The notes: generated from the sequence alone by a model not told the origin. A stretch of 18,561 bases of DNA from an uncultured bacterium (GCA_905215465.1 CAJMPT010000035.1:1-18561); one strand, 5' to 3'; shown: positions 8,721 to 15,090, counted from the first letter of the stretch. Made by a program: numbers and translations.

Positions 8721-8734
8721 GTAATTCGTTTTAC
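8721..8734. promoter_or_regulatory. Distal LacI-type operator-like site of xfp
   Basis: GTAATTCGTTTTAC matches the same GTAANNCGNTTTAC pattern as the proximal site. The two centres are 31 bp apart, about three helical turns, so two bound dimers would lie on the same face of the DNA. It is a weaker palindrome than the proximal site. Confidence 0.5.
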
Positions 8735-8812
8735 CTTGAAGCTGTGTACGAGCGGTCGCTCTTTACGTGCGTGGGTGACGGGTGGTGGCGGGCAGGTGCG
8801 CCACTCGGCCCC

Positions 8813-8970
8813 ACGCAGATTTGGCCTCCACTGGAAGGCGTTTCTCTGCAGGGGCCTCCGGCGCGCAGATTTGGCTTCCACTGGAACGCAAATCTGCGCC
8901 AAAAGGCCCTTCTGGCGAGAAGATCTTCTCGCCGCGCAAAAAAGGCTTCCAGTGGAGGCCGGATTTGCGC
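8813..8970. repeat. Composite palindromic element, copy B (three 37-bp modules)
   Basis: Modules lie at 8813-8849, 8863-8899 and 8934-8970, with core centres at 8831, 8881 and 8952 and orientation +,+,-. The middle one is almost fully palindromic: 11-bp arms GCGCAGATTTG (8863-8873) and CAAATCTGCGC (8889-8899) enclose the core TTCCA-C-TGGAA. Total length (158 bp) and outer spacing equal copy A at 5708-5865. The spacers also share short blocks (GGGCCTC; CAAAA followed by GCCC and CGAGAAG). The two copies are therefore probably the same element. Confidence 0.75.
8914..8933. repeat. Perfect 20-bp palindrome inside copy B
   Basis: GGCGAGAAGA followed by TCTTCTCGCC is a perfect 20-bp palindrome, placed between the second and third 37-bp modules. 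In copy A the corresponding spacer has only one half (CCGAGAAG). It could be a protein site or a hairpin; it has no T-run, so it is not an ordinary terminator. Confidence 0.6.
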
Positions 8971-9190
8971 AGGAAGGGGGACGTGCACCACATCGCGGCC
9001 CGGCCAAATGTGGACGCCGCGTGAGGGCCGCCGCACCGTCAAAATTTTTGTAAGCCAGACCCGCCCTTGGCCCACGCGCCACCAGCTGCGAGAAGAGCCT
9101 CTCCCCGAAAGCTACCGGTACGCTGACCGCAAGAAATCAGAAAGGCCATTTTGGCCGCTTGACCAGGCGCGCGTGTACGATGCGCCCACC

Positions 9191-10276
9191 ATGAAATTCG
9201 TCCTGTCACATACCACGGCTCTTGAGGTCATGCGCACGGAGGGCTTCCCCGCACTCCTCGCACGGCAAGACCCGCATCCGGCCCTGCCAACGGGGGCGCC
9301 GGCCGCGGGTGAGGTCGAGCGCTGGCTGCGTTCCTCCCCCATCACGCGGCTGCTCGACCGTCCGGTCACGCTTCTGGCCGCGGGAGAGTCCTCGCGTAAG
9401 AGGTGCCGCGGCTTTGAGGTGCGCACGGCGGGCTTTGAGGTGCCGCCCGGCTCGCTCGTAGGGGTCAACGCATCCACGGCCGTGGTCTCTCCGGAGCTGT
9501 TGCTGCTCCAGATGGCGCGCGTGGCCACCCCTCTTGAGCTGGCGATGCTCGTCTGCGAGTTCTGCGGCCTCTATGCAATCCGGCCACGCACTGCCCAGGA
9601 GCAGGGCCTCGTCCAGCGAGAAGTTCCGCTCACAAGCACCAGACAGATCTTGGGGTTTCTTGCCAAGACGAGTGGCGTTCCCGGCACGCCTGCCCTGCGC
9701 CAGGCCACAAAGCGGGCCTTTGACCTCAGCGCGTCCCCGCAGGAGTCAAAGCTCGCGGCGCGCGTGGCGTGGCCCCGGTCCGAGGGCGGCTACGCCATCC
9801 CCATCATTGGCATGAACGAGTCTATCGAGGTCAGACGCATCAATCGGCAGCTCACGGAGGCCCACGTCCGCAGACCCGACGTCATCCTGCGGCTTCCCGG
9901 GCCAAACGGCTGCGGCATCGGCCTTGAGTACAACGGCAGTGACCACCTCAGGGAAGGCCGCCAGCAGCTCGACGACGTGCGGACAAACGAGCTTCTCGCA
10001 TACAACTTCAAACCGTATTCCATCTGGGCCGACCAATACCAGAGCACATCGTACATGGATGGCCTCATGGACGGCGTCATCCGCGGCGAGCTGGGCCTTC
10101 CCCGCCATCGTCCCACGGCGAGAAGGGCGGCCGTGGAGCTGGCCCGCCGCGAGGCGCTTCTCGCCGAGCTCAACGCCATCGACGGAACAAGATGGGGCGT
10201 CTCGGCATCACGCCCAGACGTCGTGCGGGCGCGCGACGCAGTCTGCGAGGCCCGCGAGCGGCCGCTGGACCAGTAA
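9191..10276 (+). CDS. Orphan protein with AbiEi-like N-terminal part and Vsr/DUF559-like nuclease fold
   Basis: This 361-residue protein has no assigned function. The N-terminal half (LSHTTALEVMR at 5-15, then a SPELLLLQMA block at 100-109) resembles the AbiEi-type antitoxin layout. The second half resembles Vsr/DUF559 PD-(D/E)XK-like folds: E185 in SPQESKLAAR, D230 in RRPDVI, LEYNGSDH at 245-252 (E246, N248, H252), then DDVR (261-264) and a YNFKPYSIW strand. The usual lysine or glutamine of the active site is replaced by N248, so catalysis is uncertain. The ATG at 9191 is chosen because the coding signal starts there; no ribosome site is visible, an in-frame GTG lies at 9173, and TACGAT (9176-9181) just upstream could make the message nearly leaderless. 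No toxin partner is adjacent. Its role may be regulatory or defensive. Confidence 0.75.
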   Translation: MKFVLSHTTALEVMRTEGFPALLARQDPHPALPTGAPAAGEVERWLRSSPITRLLDRPVTLLAAGESSRKRCRGFEVRTAGFEVPPGSLVGVNASTAVVSPELLLLQMARVATPLELAMLVCEFCGLYAIRPRTAQEQGLVQREVPLTSTRQILGFLAKTSGVPGTPALRQATKRAFDLSASPQESKLAARVAWPRSEGGYAIPIIGMNESIEVRRINRQLTEAHVRRPDVILRLPGPNGCGIGLEYNGSDHLREGRQQLDDVRTNELLAYNFKPYSIWADQYQSTSYMDGLMDGVIRGELGLPRHRPTARRAAVELARREALLAELNAIDGTRWGVSASRPDVVRARDAVCEARERPLDQ

Positions 10277-10291
10277 GCCCTGACCCCGCCG

Positions 10292-10331
10292 GCGAGAAGG
10301 GCGTCCGTGCCGCGCCGCCCGTCTTTCTCGC
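10292..10331. terminator. Possible shared hairpin between convergent genes
   Basis: GCGAGAAGGGCG (10292-10303) can pair with CGCCC and TTCTCGC (10316-10331) around a 4-nt bulge. It fills most of the 54-bp gap between the convergent AbiEi/Vsr-like gene and lacI-type gene and touches the latter's stop codon. It has no T-run, so terminator function is only a guess. Confidence 0.3.
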
Positions 10332-11356
10332 TAGAGCCAGCGGACGGAGTTCTTCACCACGATCTTGGGGCGCAGGATGGTGGAGACGCTGCCCTTTGGC
10401 TCGGCGCCCGCGTCGGCCTCGGCGAGACGGGCAAACAGCAGGTCGATGGCCGCGTCCGCAAGCTCGCCAGAGTTCTGCTCGATGGAGGTGAGCGCGGGCT
10501 CGAAGAGCGAGTCGGCCGCTGAGTTGTCGTAGCTCACCACCGAGTAGTCACGCGGAACGCGCAGGTCATGGGCGTAGAGCAGCTTGAGCAGGCCCAGGGC
10601 GATGTTGTCGGAGCTCGCAAAGACGGCCGTGGCGTCGGTCTTGAGGAAGCCCTTGGCAGACTCGTAGGCGTCGTCTATGTAGTAGGCGGTGTGGAACTCA
10701 AGCTCCGGGTCCGGCTCAATGCCGCGCTCGCGAAGGGCCCGCTCGTAGCCCGCCATGCGCTCCAGGCCCGTGTTTGACTCCTTGTTGATGAGGCACGCCA
10801 CGCGCTCGTGCCCGCGGCCAAGCAGGTAGGAGGTTGCCAGGTAACCGCCCTGCTCGTTGTTGAAGCCCACCTTGTCGCAGTCCAGGCCCTCAATAAAACG
10901 ATCAACCATCACGTAGGGTACCGGCAGCTGCTCGAGCATGGAGGCAAGCCCCCGCCCGGGCCGCAGCTCGTCGGAGACCACGATGAACAGCCCGTCCACG
11001 CCGCGGTTCACCAGCAGGCGCACGAGCTCGGCATCGTTTGATTTGCTGCCGTCGGAGTTGGTGATCAGCAGCAGGTACCCGCGCTCGCGACACCTCAGCT
11101 CCAGGTTTCTTGCCAGCGACGAGAAGAACCTGGACTCAATGTTGGGGACCACCAGCCCCAGCGTCTGGGAGTGCTGCGTCACCAGGCTGCGCGCGATCTG
11201 GTTGGGGATGTAGCGCTTCTTGCGCGCCACCTCCTTGATGCGGCGGCGGTTCTCGGCGGAGATCTTGCACGGGCGGTCGTTGAGCACAAGCGAGACCGAC
11301 GTGGGAGACAGGCCCACCTCGCGGGCGATGTCCTTGAGCGTCACCTTTGCCGCCAT
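10331..11356 (-). CDS. LacI-family transcriptional repressor
   Basis: This 341-residue protein has the LacI-type helix-turn-helix (VTLKDIAREVGLSPTSVSLVLN split over residues 5-26) and hinge helix (NQIARSLV, 52-59). The hinge leucine that intercalates in the operator is kept. A periplasmic-binding-protein-like effector domain runs from TLGLVVPNIES (65-75) to the C-terminus, implying a small-molecule, probably sugar-related, effector. The start at 11356 is preferred because AGAAGGG lies just upstream; an in-frame ATG at 11377 lacks one. It is divergent from the UPF0210 gene, with an 18-bp palindrome over its likely transcription start (11386-11403) that suggests autorepression. Whether it also binds the operator-like sites of xfp is unknown: those sites differ in sequence from the palindrome at its own promoter. 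Confidence 0.93.
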   Translation of the reverse strand: MAAKVTLKDIAREVGLSPTSVSLVLNDRPCKISAENRRRIKEVARKKRYIPNQIARSLVTQHSQTLGLVVPNIESRFFSSLARNLELRCRERGYLLLITNSDGSKSNDAELVRLLVNRGVDGLFIVVSDELRPGRGLASMLEQLPVPYVMVDRFIEGLDCDKVGFNNEQGGYLATSYLLGRGHERVACLINKESNTGLERMAGYERALRERGIEPDPELEFHTAYYIDDAYESAKGFLKTDATAVFASSDNIALGLLKLLYAHDLRVPRDYSVVSYDNSAADSLFEPALTSIEQNSGELADAAIDLLFARLAEADAGAEPKGSVSTILRPKIVVKNSVRWL

Positions 11357-11385
11357 CGTGCCCTTCTCCCCTTCCATACGTCCGC

Positions 11386-11403
11386 CGCGTCCGAGCGGAC
11401 GCG
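11386..11403. promoter_or_regulatory. 18-bp palindrome, candidate operator of the LacI-type gene
   Basis: CGCGTCCG-AG-CGGACGCG has perfect 8-bp arms and a 2-bp centre. It lies directly downstream of the candidate -10 of the repressor gene and about 30 bases before its start codon, a classic position for autorepression. Confidence 0.5.
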
Positions 11404-11431
11404 ATTCTCGCCAGGGTTTCCGTCACGTCAC
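11404..11431 (-). promoter_or_regulatory. Candidate promoter of the LacI-type gene
   Basis: On the minus strand GTGACG (-35, 11431-11426) and GAGAAT (-10, 11409-11404) are 16 bp apart, each 4 of 6 to consensus. The adjacent palindrome at 11386-11403 would cover the transcription start. Confidence 0.4.
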
Positions 11432-11458
11432 CGCTTCTAAGGCCCCGACGTCCATCCC

Positions 11459-11464
11459 TATAAT
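11459..11464 (+). promoter_or_regulatory. -10 element of the UPF0210 gene
   Basis: A perfect TATAAT lies 44 bases before the GTG start. The -35 at normal spacing is weak, so only the -10 is called. Confidence 0.5.
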
Positions 11465-11507
11465 GGTAGCGGCAATCCCACGCCAGCCTTCGGAAGAAAG
11501 GGACGTA

Positions 11508-12872
11508 GTGGACATCACCCCGCAGGAAGTCGCCGAGACCCTCTCCATGGTCTCCGAGCAGAACCTAGACCTACGCACCATCACCATGGGAATCTCGCTT
11601 GCCGGCTGCGCCGACGAGGACATGGGCCGCATGTGCCAGAAGGTCTACGACAAGATCACCCGCACGGCAGAGAGCCTGGTCAAGACCGCCGAAGACCTCC
11701 AGAGCGAGTACGGCATCCCCATTGCCAACAAGCGCGTCTCGGTCACGCCGGTGGCCCAGATCGCGGCCGGCTGCCCCGACGAGGACCTCTCGCCCATCGC
11801 GCACGCCATGGACCGTGCCGCCCAGACTCTGGGCATCGACTTCATGGGCGGCTTCAGCGCACTGGTGCAGAAGGGCATCGGCGCCACGGACCGCAAGCTC
11901 ATCAACTCCGTGCCCGAGGCGCTGGCCACCACCGAGCGCGTGTGCTCGTCGCTCAACATCGCCTCCACGCGAGCCGGCATCAACATGGACGCCGTGCTTC
12001 TCTCCGCGCAGACCATCCAGGAGTGCGCACGCCGCACGGTGGACATCGACTGCTACGGCGCCGCCAAGTTTGTGGTGTTTGCCAACATGGTGGAGGACTC
12101 TCCGTTCATGGCGGGCGCCGTCCACGGCTCCGGCGAGGCCGACGCCGTCATCAACGTGGGCGTCTCTGGCCCCGGCGTCATGGCGGCCGCCCTCTCCGAG
12201 CTGCCGCAGGACGCCAGCCTCATGGACGTGGCCGAGAAGATCAAGCAGACCGCCTTCAAGATCACCCGCGCCGGCGAGCTCATGAGCCGCGAGGCCAGCC
12301 GCCGCCTGGGCGTGGAGAAGGGCATCGTCGACCTCTCGCTGGCGCCGACGCCGGCCGCCGGCGACTCCGTGGCCAAGATCCTGGAGATCATCGGCGTGGG
12401 CGAGTGCGGCGGCCCGGGCACCACGGCCGCGCTGGCCCTTCTCAACGACTGCGTGAAGAAGGGCGGCGTCATGGCGTCCTCCTCCGTGGGCGGACTGTCC
12501 GGCGCGTTCATCCCCGTGTCCGAGGACGCCGGCATGATCCGCGCGGCCGTCGACGGGGCCCTCTCCATCGAGAAGCTCGAGGCCATGACCTGCGTCTGCT
12601 CCGTGGGCCTGGACATGATCGCCATTCCGGGCGACACGTCGGTGGAGGCCATCGCCGGCATCATTGCCGACGAGATGGCCATCGGCGTGATCAACACCAA
12701 GACCACGGCCGTGCGCTTGATTCCGGCCATCGGCAAGTCCGAGGGAGACATGCTGGAGTTTGGCGGCCTGTTTGGCAGCGCGCCGGTCATGCCGGTCAAC
12801 CGCTTTGCCGGCACCGTCCTGGCCCACCGCGGCGGCCGCTTCCCGGCCCCGATCAACTCGCTGAAGAACTAG
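11508..12872 (+). CDS. UPF0210/DUF711 (PFL-like family) protein
   Basis: This 454-residue protein belongs to the widely conserved UPF0210/DUF711 family, which is called PFL-like from its fold and has no settled reaction. Family blocks are clear: DLRTITMGISLAGCAD (21-36), GIDFMGGFSALVQKG, an AVHGSGEADAVINVGVSGPG region, DLSLAPTPAAGDS and GECGGPGTTAALALL. Length matches the family's usual 450 or so. The start is a GTG at 11508 with GAAAGGG just upstream; that choice places the conserved RTITMGIS block at the usual distance from the N-terminus, while the open frame to 11220 is upstream noise. The gene is monocistronic and ends in a strong terminator. In many Firmicutes an ACT-domain (UPF0237) gene sits just before it; here that position is taken by the divergent repressor. 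Confidence 0.9.
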   Translation: MDITPQEVAETLSMVSEQNLDLRTITMGISLAGCADEDMGRMCQKVYDKITRTAESLVKTAEDLQSEYGIPIANKRVSVTPVAQIAAGCPDEDLSPIAHAMDRAAQTLGIDFMGGFSALVQKGIGATDRKLINSVPEALATTERVCSSLNIASTRAGINMDAVLLSAQTIQECARRTVDIDCYGAAKFVVFANMVEDSPFMAGAVHGSGEADAVINVGVSGPGVMAAALSELPQDASLMDVAEKIKQTAFKITRAGELMSREASRRLGVEKGIVDLSLAPTPAAGDSVAKILEIIGVGECGGPGTTAALALLNDCVKKGGVMASSSVGGLSGAFIPVSEDAGMIRAAVDGALSIEKLEAMTCVCSVGLDMIAIPGDTSVEAIAGIIADEMAIGVINTKTTAVRLIPAIGKSEGDMLEFGGLFGSAPVMPVNRFAGTVLAHRGGRFPAPINSLKN

Positions 12873-12907
12873 CGGACGGCCGCGCCTTCGGGCGCGTCTT
12901 GCGCAGC

Positions 12908-12959
12908 AAAAGCCTTGCGCCCCTTGGGCCTCACGGACTCGGAGGCGCAAGGCTTTTTT
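12908..12959 (+). terminator. Rho-independent terminator of the UPF0210 gene
   Basis: AAAAGCCTTGCGCC (12908-12921) pairs with GGCGCAAGGCTTTT (12944-12957) and continues into a run of six T. A separate small hairpin with a TTCG loop (CGCGCC 12881-12886, GGCGCG 12891-12896) lies between the stop codon and the terminator. The following 218 bases up to the next gene hold only its candidate promoter. Confidence 0.88.
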
Positions 12960-13050
12960 GCACGCCCACGAGACGATTCCCACCGCTCGCCGAAACCACG
13001 TCCAAAAACCGCTTACCGAGCCCGGGAAAAGCCGTTCGCCGGGAGGGCAT

Positions 13051-13078
13051 TCGACCTCTTCCGTTTGCCGAGCATACT
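13051..13078 (+). promoter_or_regulatory. Weak candidate promoter of the 7beta-HSDH-like gene
   Basis: TCGACC (13051-13056) and CATACT (13073-13078) are 16 bp apart, each 4 of 6 to consensus, giving a leader of about 90 nt. The upstream terminator implies that the gene has its own promoter in this gap. Confidence 0.3.
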
Positions 13079-13177
13079 GGTGGACCGGCCGTCTCGAGGG
13101 GGGGCGACCAGGCAAGCGACCTTGCGCCAAAAACCGGCGACGAGAATGCGCGCCGCCACAGAGCAAAGGAGTTAGGC

Positions 13178-13972
13178 ATGAATCTCAAGGAGAAGTACGG
13201 CGAGTGGGGCATCGTCCTCGGAGCCACCGAGGGCGTGGGCGAGGCCTTCTGCAAGAAGCTCGCCGAGGGCGGCATGAACATCGTGATGGTCGGCCGCCGC
13301 GAGGAGCTCATGCGCGAGAAGGCCGAGAAGTTCAAGGCCGAGTACGGCGTCGACTACAAGGTCGTCCGCGCTGACCTCTCCCAGCCCGATGACGCCTGTG
13401 AGAAGATCTTTGCCGCCACCGAGGGCCTCGACATGGGCTTCATGAGCTACGTCGCGTGCCTGCACCACTTTGGCCGCTTCCAGGAGGTCGACCTCGCCGT
13501 CCACGAGCAGTGCCTCAACGTCAACGTCATCAGCTTCCTGCGCATCTTCCACCACTACATGAAGCAGTTCGCCGCCAAGGACCGCGGCGCCGTCATCAAC
13601 GTCTCGTCAATGACGGGCATCTCGGGCTCGCCGTTCAACGGAGAGTACGGCGCGGGCAAGGCCTACATCCTCAAGCTCACCGAGGCTGTCGCCTACGAGA
13701 CCAAGAAGACCGGCGTCGACGTCGAGGCCATCACCCTGGGCACCACCCTCACCCCCACCGCCATGAAGAACTTCCCCAAGGGTCCCGCGGGCGACGCCGT
13801 CGTCAAGATCGCCCTTACCCCCGACCAGGTGGCCGACGAGGCTTTCGAGAAGCTCGGCCGCGAGATGTCGGTCATCGCCGGCGAGCGCAACAAGGCGAGC
13901 GTCCACGACTGGAAGGCCAACCACACCGAGGACGAGTACATCGCCTACATGGGCGCCTTCTACGAGAACTAG
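13178..13972 (+). CDS. NADP-dependent short-chain dehydrogenase, probable 7beta-hydroxysteroid dehydrogenase
   Basis: This 264-residue classical SDR has a glycine-rich cofactor motif GATEGVG (15-21), GRR at 39-41 (typical of NADP preference), N113 or N115 in LNVNV, a catalytic serine in NVSS (143-144), and YGAGK (Y157, K161). Compared from memory with the Collinsella aerofaciens 7beta-HSDH (263 aa), very long blocks match: MNLKEKYGEW at the start, TEGLDMGFMSYVACLH (81-96) in place of the usual NNAG motif, VINVSSMTGIS, ITLGTTLTPT, SVIAG-RNK, and SVHDWKANHTEDEYI near the end. That enzyme interconverts 7-oxolithocholate and ursodeoxycholate with NADPH. The ATG at 13178 has AAAGGAG upstream. The gene stands alone between two terminators. 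Identity as an SDR is certain; the 7beta-HSDH specificity is a strong but unmeasured inference. Confidence 0.88.
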   Translation: MNLKEKYGEWGIVLGATEGVGEAFCKKLAEGGMNIVMVGRREELMREKAEKFKAEYGVDYKVVRADLSQPDDACEKIFAATEGLDMGFMSYVACLHHFGRFQEVDLAVHEQCLNVNVISFLRIFHHYMKQFAAKDRGAVINVSSMTGISGSPFNGEYGAGKAYILKLTEAVAYETKKTGVDVEAITLGTTLTPTAMKNFPKGPAGDAVVKIALTPDQVADEAFEKLGREMSVIAGERNKASVHDWKANHTEDEYIAYMGAFYEN

Positions 13973-13996
13973 CCCCCAGCAGCCGATGGCGCAAAA

Positions 13997-14030
13997 ACCC
14001 GCCCGAGCCGCGACGACGGCTCGGGCGGGT
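13997..14030. terminator. Bidirectional terminator between the HSDH-like gene and murB
   Basis: A perfect 14-bp stem pairs ACCCGCCCGAGCCG (13997-14010) with CGGCTCGGGCGGGT (14017-14030) around a 6-nt loop. The murB direction has a T-run (TTTTTGC on the minus strand), and the other side continues CTATTATTGC. It lies 25 bases past the HSDH-like stop and 57 bases past the murB stop. Confidence 0.88.
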
Positions 14031-14086
14031 CTATTATTGCTGCGGTGGTTTCCCCAAAGTGAAGGGAGCCGGGGCGGTTGGGCGCG

Positions 14087-15001
14087 CTAGCCCAGAAAGC
14101 GGACCTCGGGCTCGAGGCGGACGCCGGAGGCGCGCTCGACCTCGTCCTGAACGTGTTCGATCACGGCGTGGACGTCGGCCGCGGTGGCACCGCCCACGTT
14201 GACGACGAAGCCGGCGTGCTTCTTGCTCACGGCAGCGCCGCCGGACTGGTACCCCTTGAGGCCGGCGTCGGTGATGAGCTTTCCGGCGAAGTAGCCCTCA
14301 GGGCGCTTGAAGGTGGAGCCGGCGCTCGGCAGCTCGAGCGGCTGCTTCTCCTCGCGCCGGTGGGTGAGGTCGTCCATGGTCGCGCGGATCTTCTCGGGGT
14401 CACCGGGGTTGAGGTCAAAGGTGGCCGAAAGCACGACCCAGCCCTCGTCCGCGATGCGGCTCTTGCGGTAGCCGAAGCTGAGCTCGCGCGCCGGCACGTC
14501 GACGACCGAGCCGTCGGAAAGAAGGACGCGGACCTCCTTGAGCACGTCGGCCATGCAGCCGCCGTAGGCGCCCGCGTTCATGAAACACGCGCCGCCGACC
14601 GACCCCGGGATGCCGCAGGCAAACTCAAGGCCGGAAAGTCCCAGCTCGCAAGCCATCTCGGAGGCCTCACGCAGGCCGACGCCCGCCTGGCAGCAGATCT
14701 CGTTGCCCTCGACGCTCACGCCCACAAGGCCGTCGGCCACAGCGACGATCACGCCGCGGTAGCCCTCATCGGAAACAAGAAGGTCCGAGCCGCAACCCAG
14801 AACAAAGTAATCGACGCCGGCGTCTTTGCACGCCGCGATGACGTCGCGCACCTCATCGAAGTCCTCGGGGATGACGTAGAAGTCGGCAGGGCCACCGATC
14901 TCGAAGGTGGTGTGCTCGCTCATCGGCTCGCCTGCCAGCAGGTTTTCTTCGCCGACGATAGCGCGGAGCCTCCATTCGAGGGGACTGTCGCTCTCGGTCA
15001 T
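14087..15001 (-). CDS. murB: UDP-N-acetylenolpyruvoylglucosamine reductase
   Basis: This 304-residue FAD enzyme reduces UDP-GlcNAc-enolpyruvate with NADPH to UDP-MurNAc, the second step of peptidoglycan precursor synthesis in the cytoplasm. FAD-domain blocks are IGGPADFYV (35-43), GCGSDLLVSDEGYRG (69-83) and GIPGSVGGACFMNAGAYG (130-147). Catalytic residues are visible: R179 in FGYRKS, S229 in SAGSTFKRP and E299 in LEPEVRF. The short C-terminal part with SKKHAGFVVN fits the compact type II form. The start at 15001 is preferred because AAAGGAAG lies just upstream; an in-frame ATG at 15022 lacks a ribosome site. It is divergent from the riboflavin-uptake operon, which is fitting since MurB carries FAD, though essential cell-wall genes need no such link. 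Confidence 0.96.
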   Translation of the reverse strand: MTESDSPLEWRLRAIVGEENLLAGEPMSEHTTFEIGGPADFYVIPEDFDEVRDVIAACKDAGVDYFVLGCGSDLLVSDEGYRGVIVAVADGLVGVSVEGNEICCQAGVGLREASEMACELGLSGLEFACGIPGSVGGACFMNAGAYGGCMADVLKEVRVLLSDGSVVDVPARELSFGYRKSRIADEGWVVLSATFDLNPGDPEKIRATMDDLTHRREEKQPLELPSAGSTFKRPEGYFAGKLITDAGLKGYQSGGAAVSKKHAGFVVNVGGATAADVHAVIEHVQDEVERASGVRLEPEVRFLG

Positions 15002-15054
15002 CTCTTCCTTTCGCTTGGACATCAGAAGTGGGCGCGAACGCGCGCAACGGCGCG

Positions 15055-15063
15055 AGTATAGCA
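15055..15063 (-). promoter_or_regulatory. murB: murB promoter, extended -10
   Basis: On the minus strand TGC then TATACT (15063-15055) forms an extended -10 with 5 of 6 consensus bases, about 55 bases before the murB start. No convincing -35 is seen, as is common with extended -10 promoters. Confidence 0.5.
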
Positions 15064-15090
15064 GTACAGCAAGGTGTTATTGCGTTCGTC

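Larger units (their letters stand above)
8603..9190. other. 588-bp divergent intergenic region between xfp and the AbiEi/Vsr-like gene
   Basis: No gene is supported. It holds the xfp leader and promoter (-10 at 8680-8685), two operator-like sites (8690-8703 and 8721-8734), and the second 158-bp palindromic composite (8813-8970), with a perfect 20-bp palindrome inside it (8914-8933). About 200 further bases contain no convincing promoter for the rightward gene. The stretch 8680-8740 is noticeably richer in A and T than its surroundings, as expected for a promoter. Confidence 0.75.

Noticed and set aside
5708..8970. CRISPR array from the repeated 37-bp units
   Set aside because: There are only three units per cluster, they are in mixed orientation, spacers are of unequal length (13-34 bp), repeat sequences are diverged, and no cas genes are present.
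8603..9082. N-terminal extension of the xfp frame by 160 codons
   Set aside because: The extension reads through the palindromic composite and the promoter. A strong ribosome site and the family N-terminus fix the start at 8602.
8744..9190. Leftward extension of the AbiEi/Vsr-like frame by 149 codons
   Set aside because: It reads through the same 37-bp modules, and similar peptide strings appear in several frames of both composites, which marks them as repeat translations.
988..11130. Recurrent GCGAGAAG motif as a chromosome-architecture signal
   Set aside because: Many occurrences are coding GAG-AAG codon pairs in both orientations, with no clear strand skew that I could establish by eye.
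11571..13166. 531-codon minus-strand frame opposite the UPF0210 gene
   Set aside because: It is an antisense shadow; the plus strand carries the conserved UPF0210 blocks and a terminator.
14078..15061. 327-codon plus-strand frame opposite murB
   Set aside because: MurB motifs and catalytic residues are on the minus strand, and the plus-strand translation is low-complexity.
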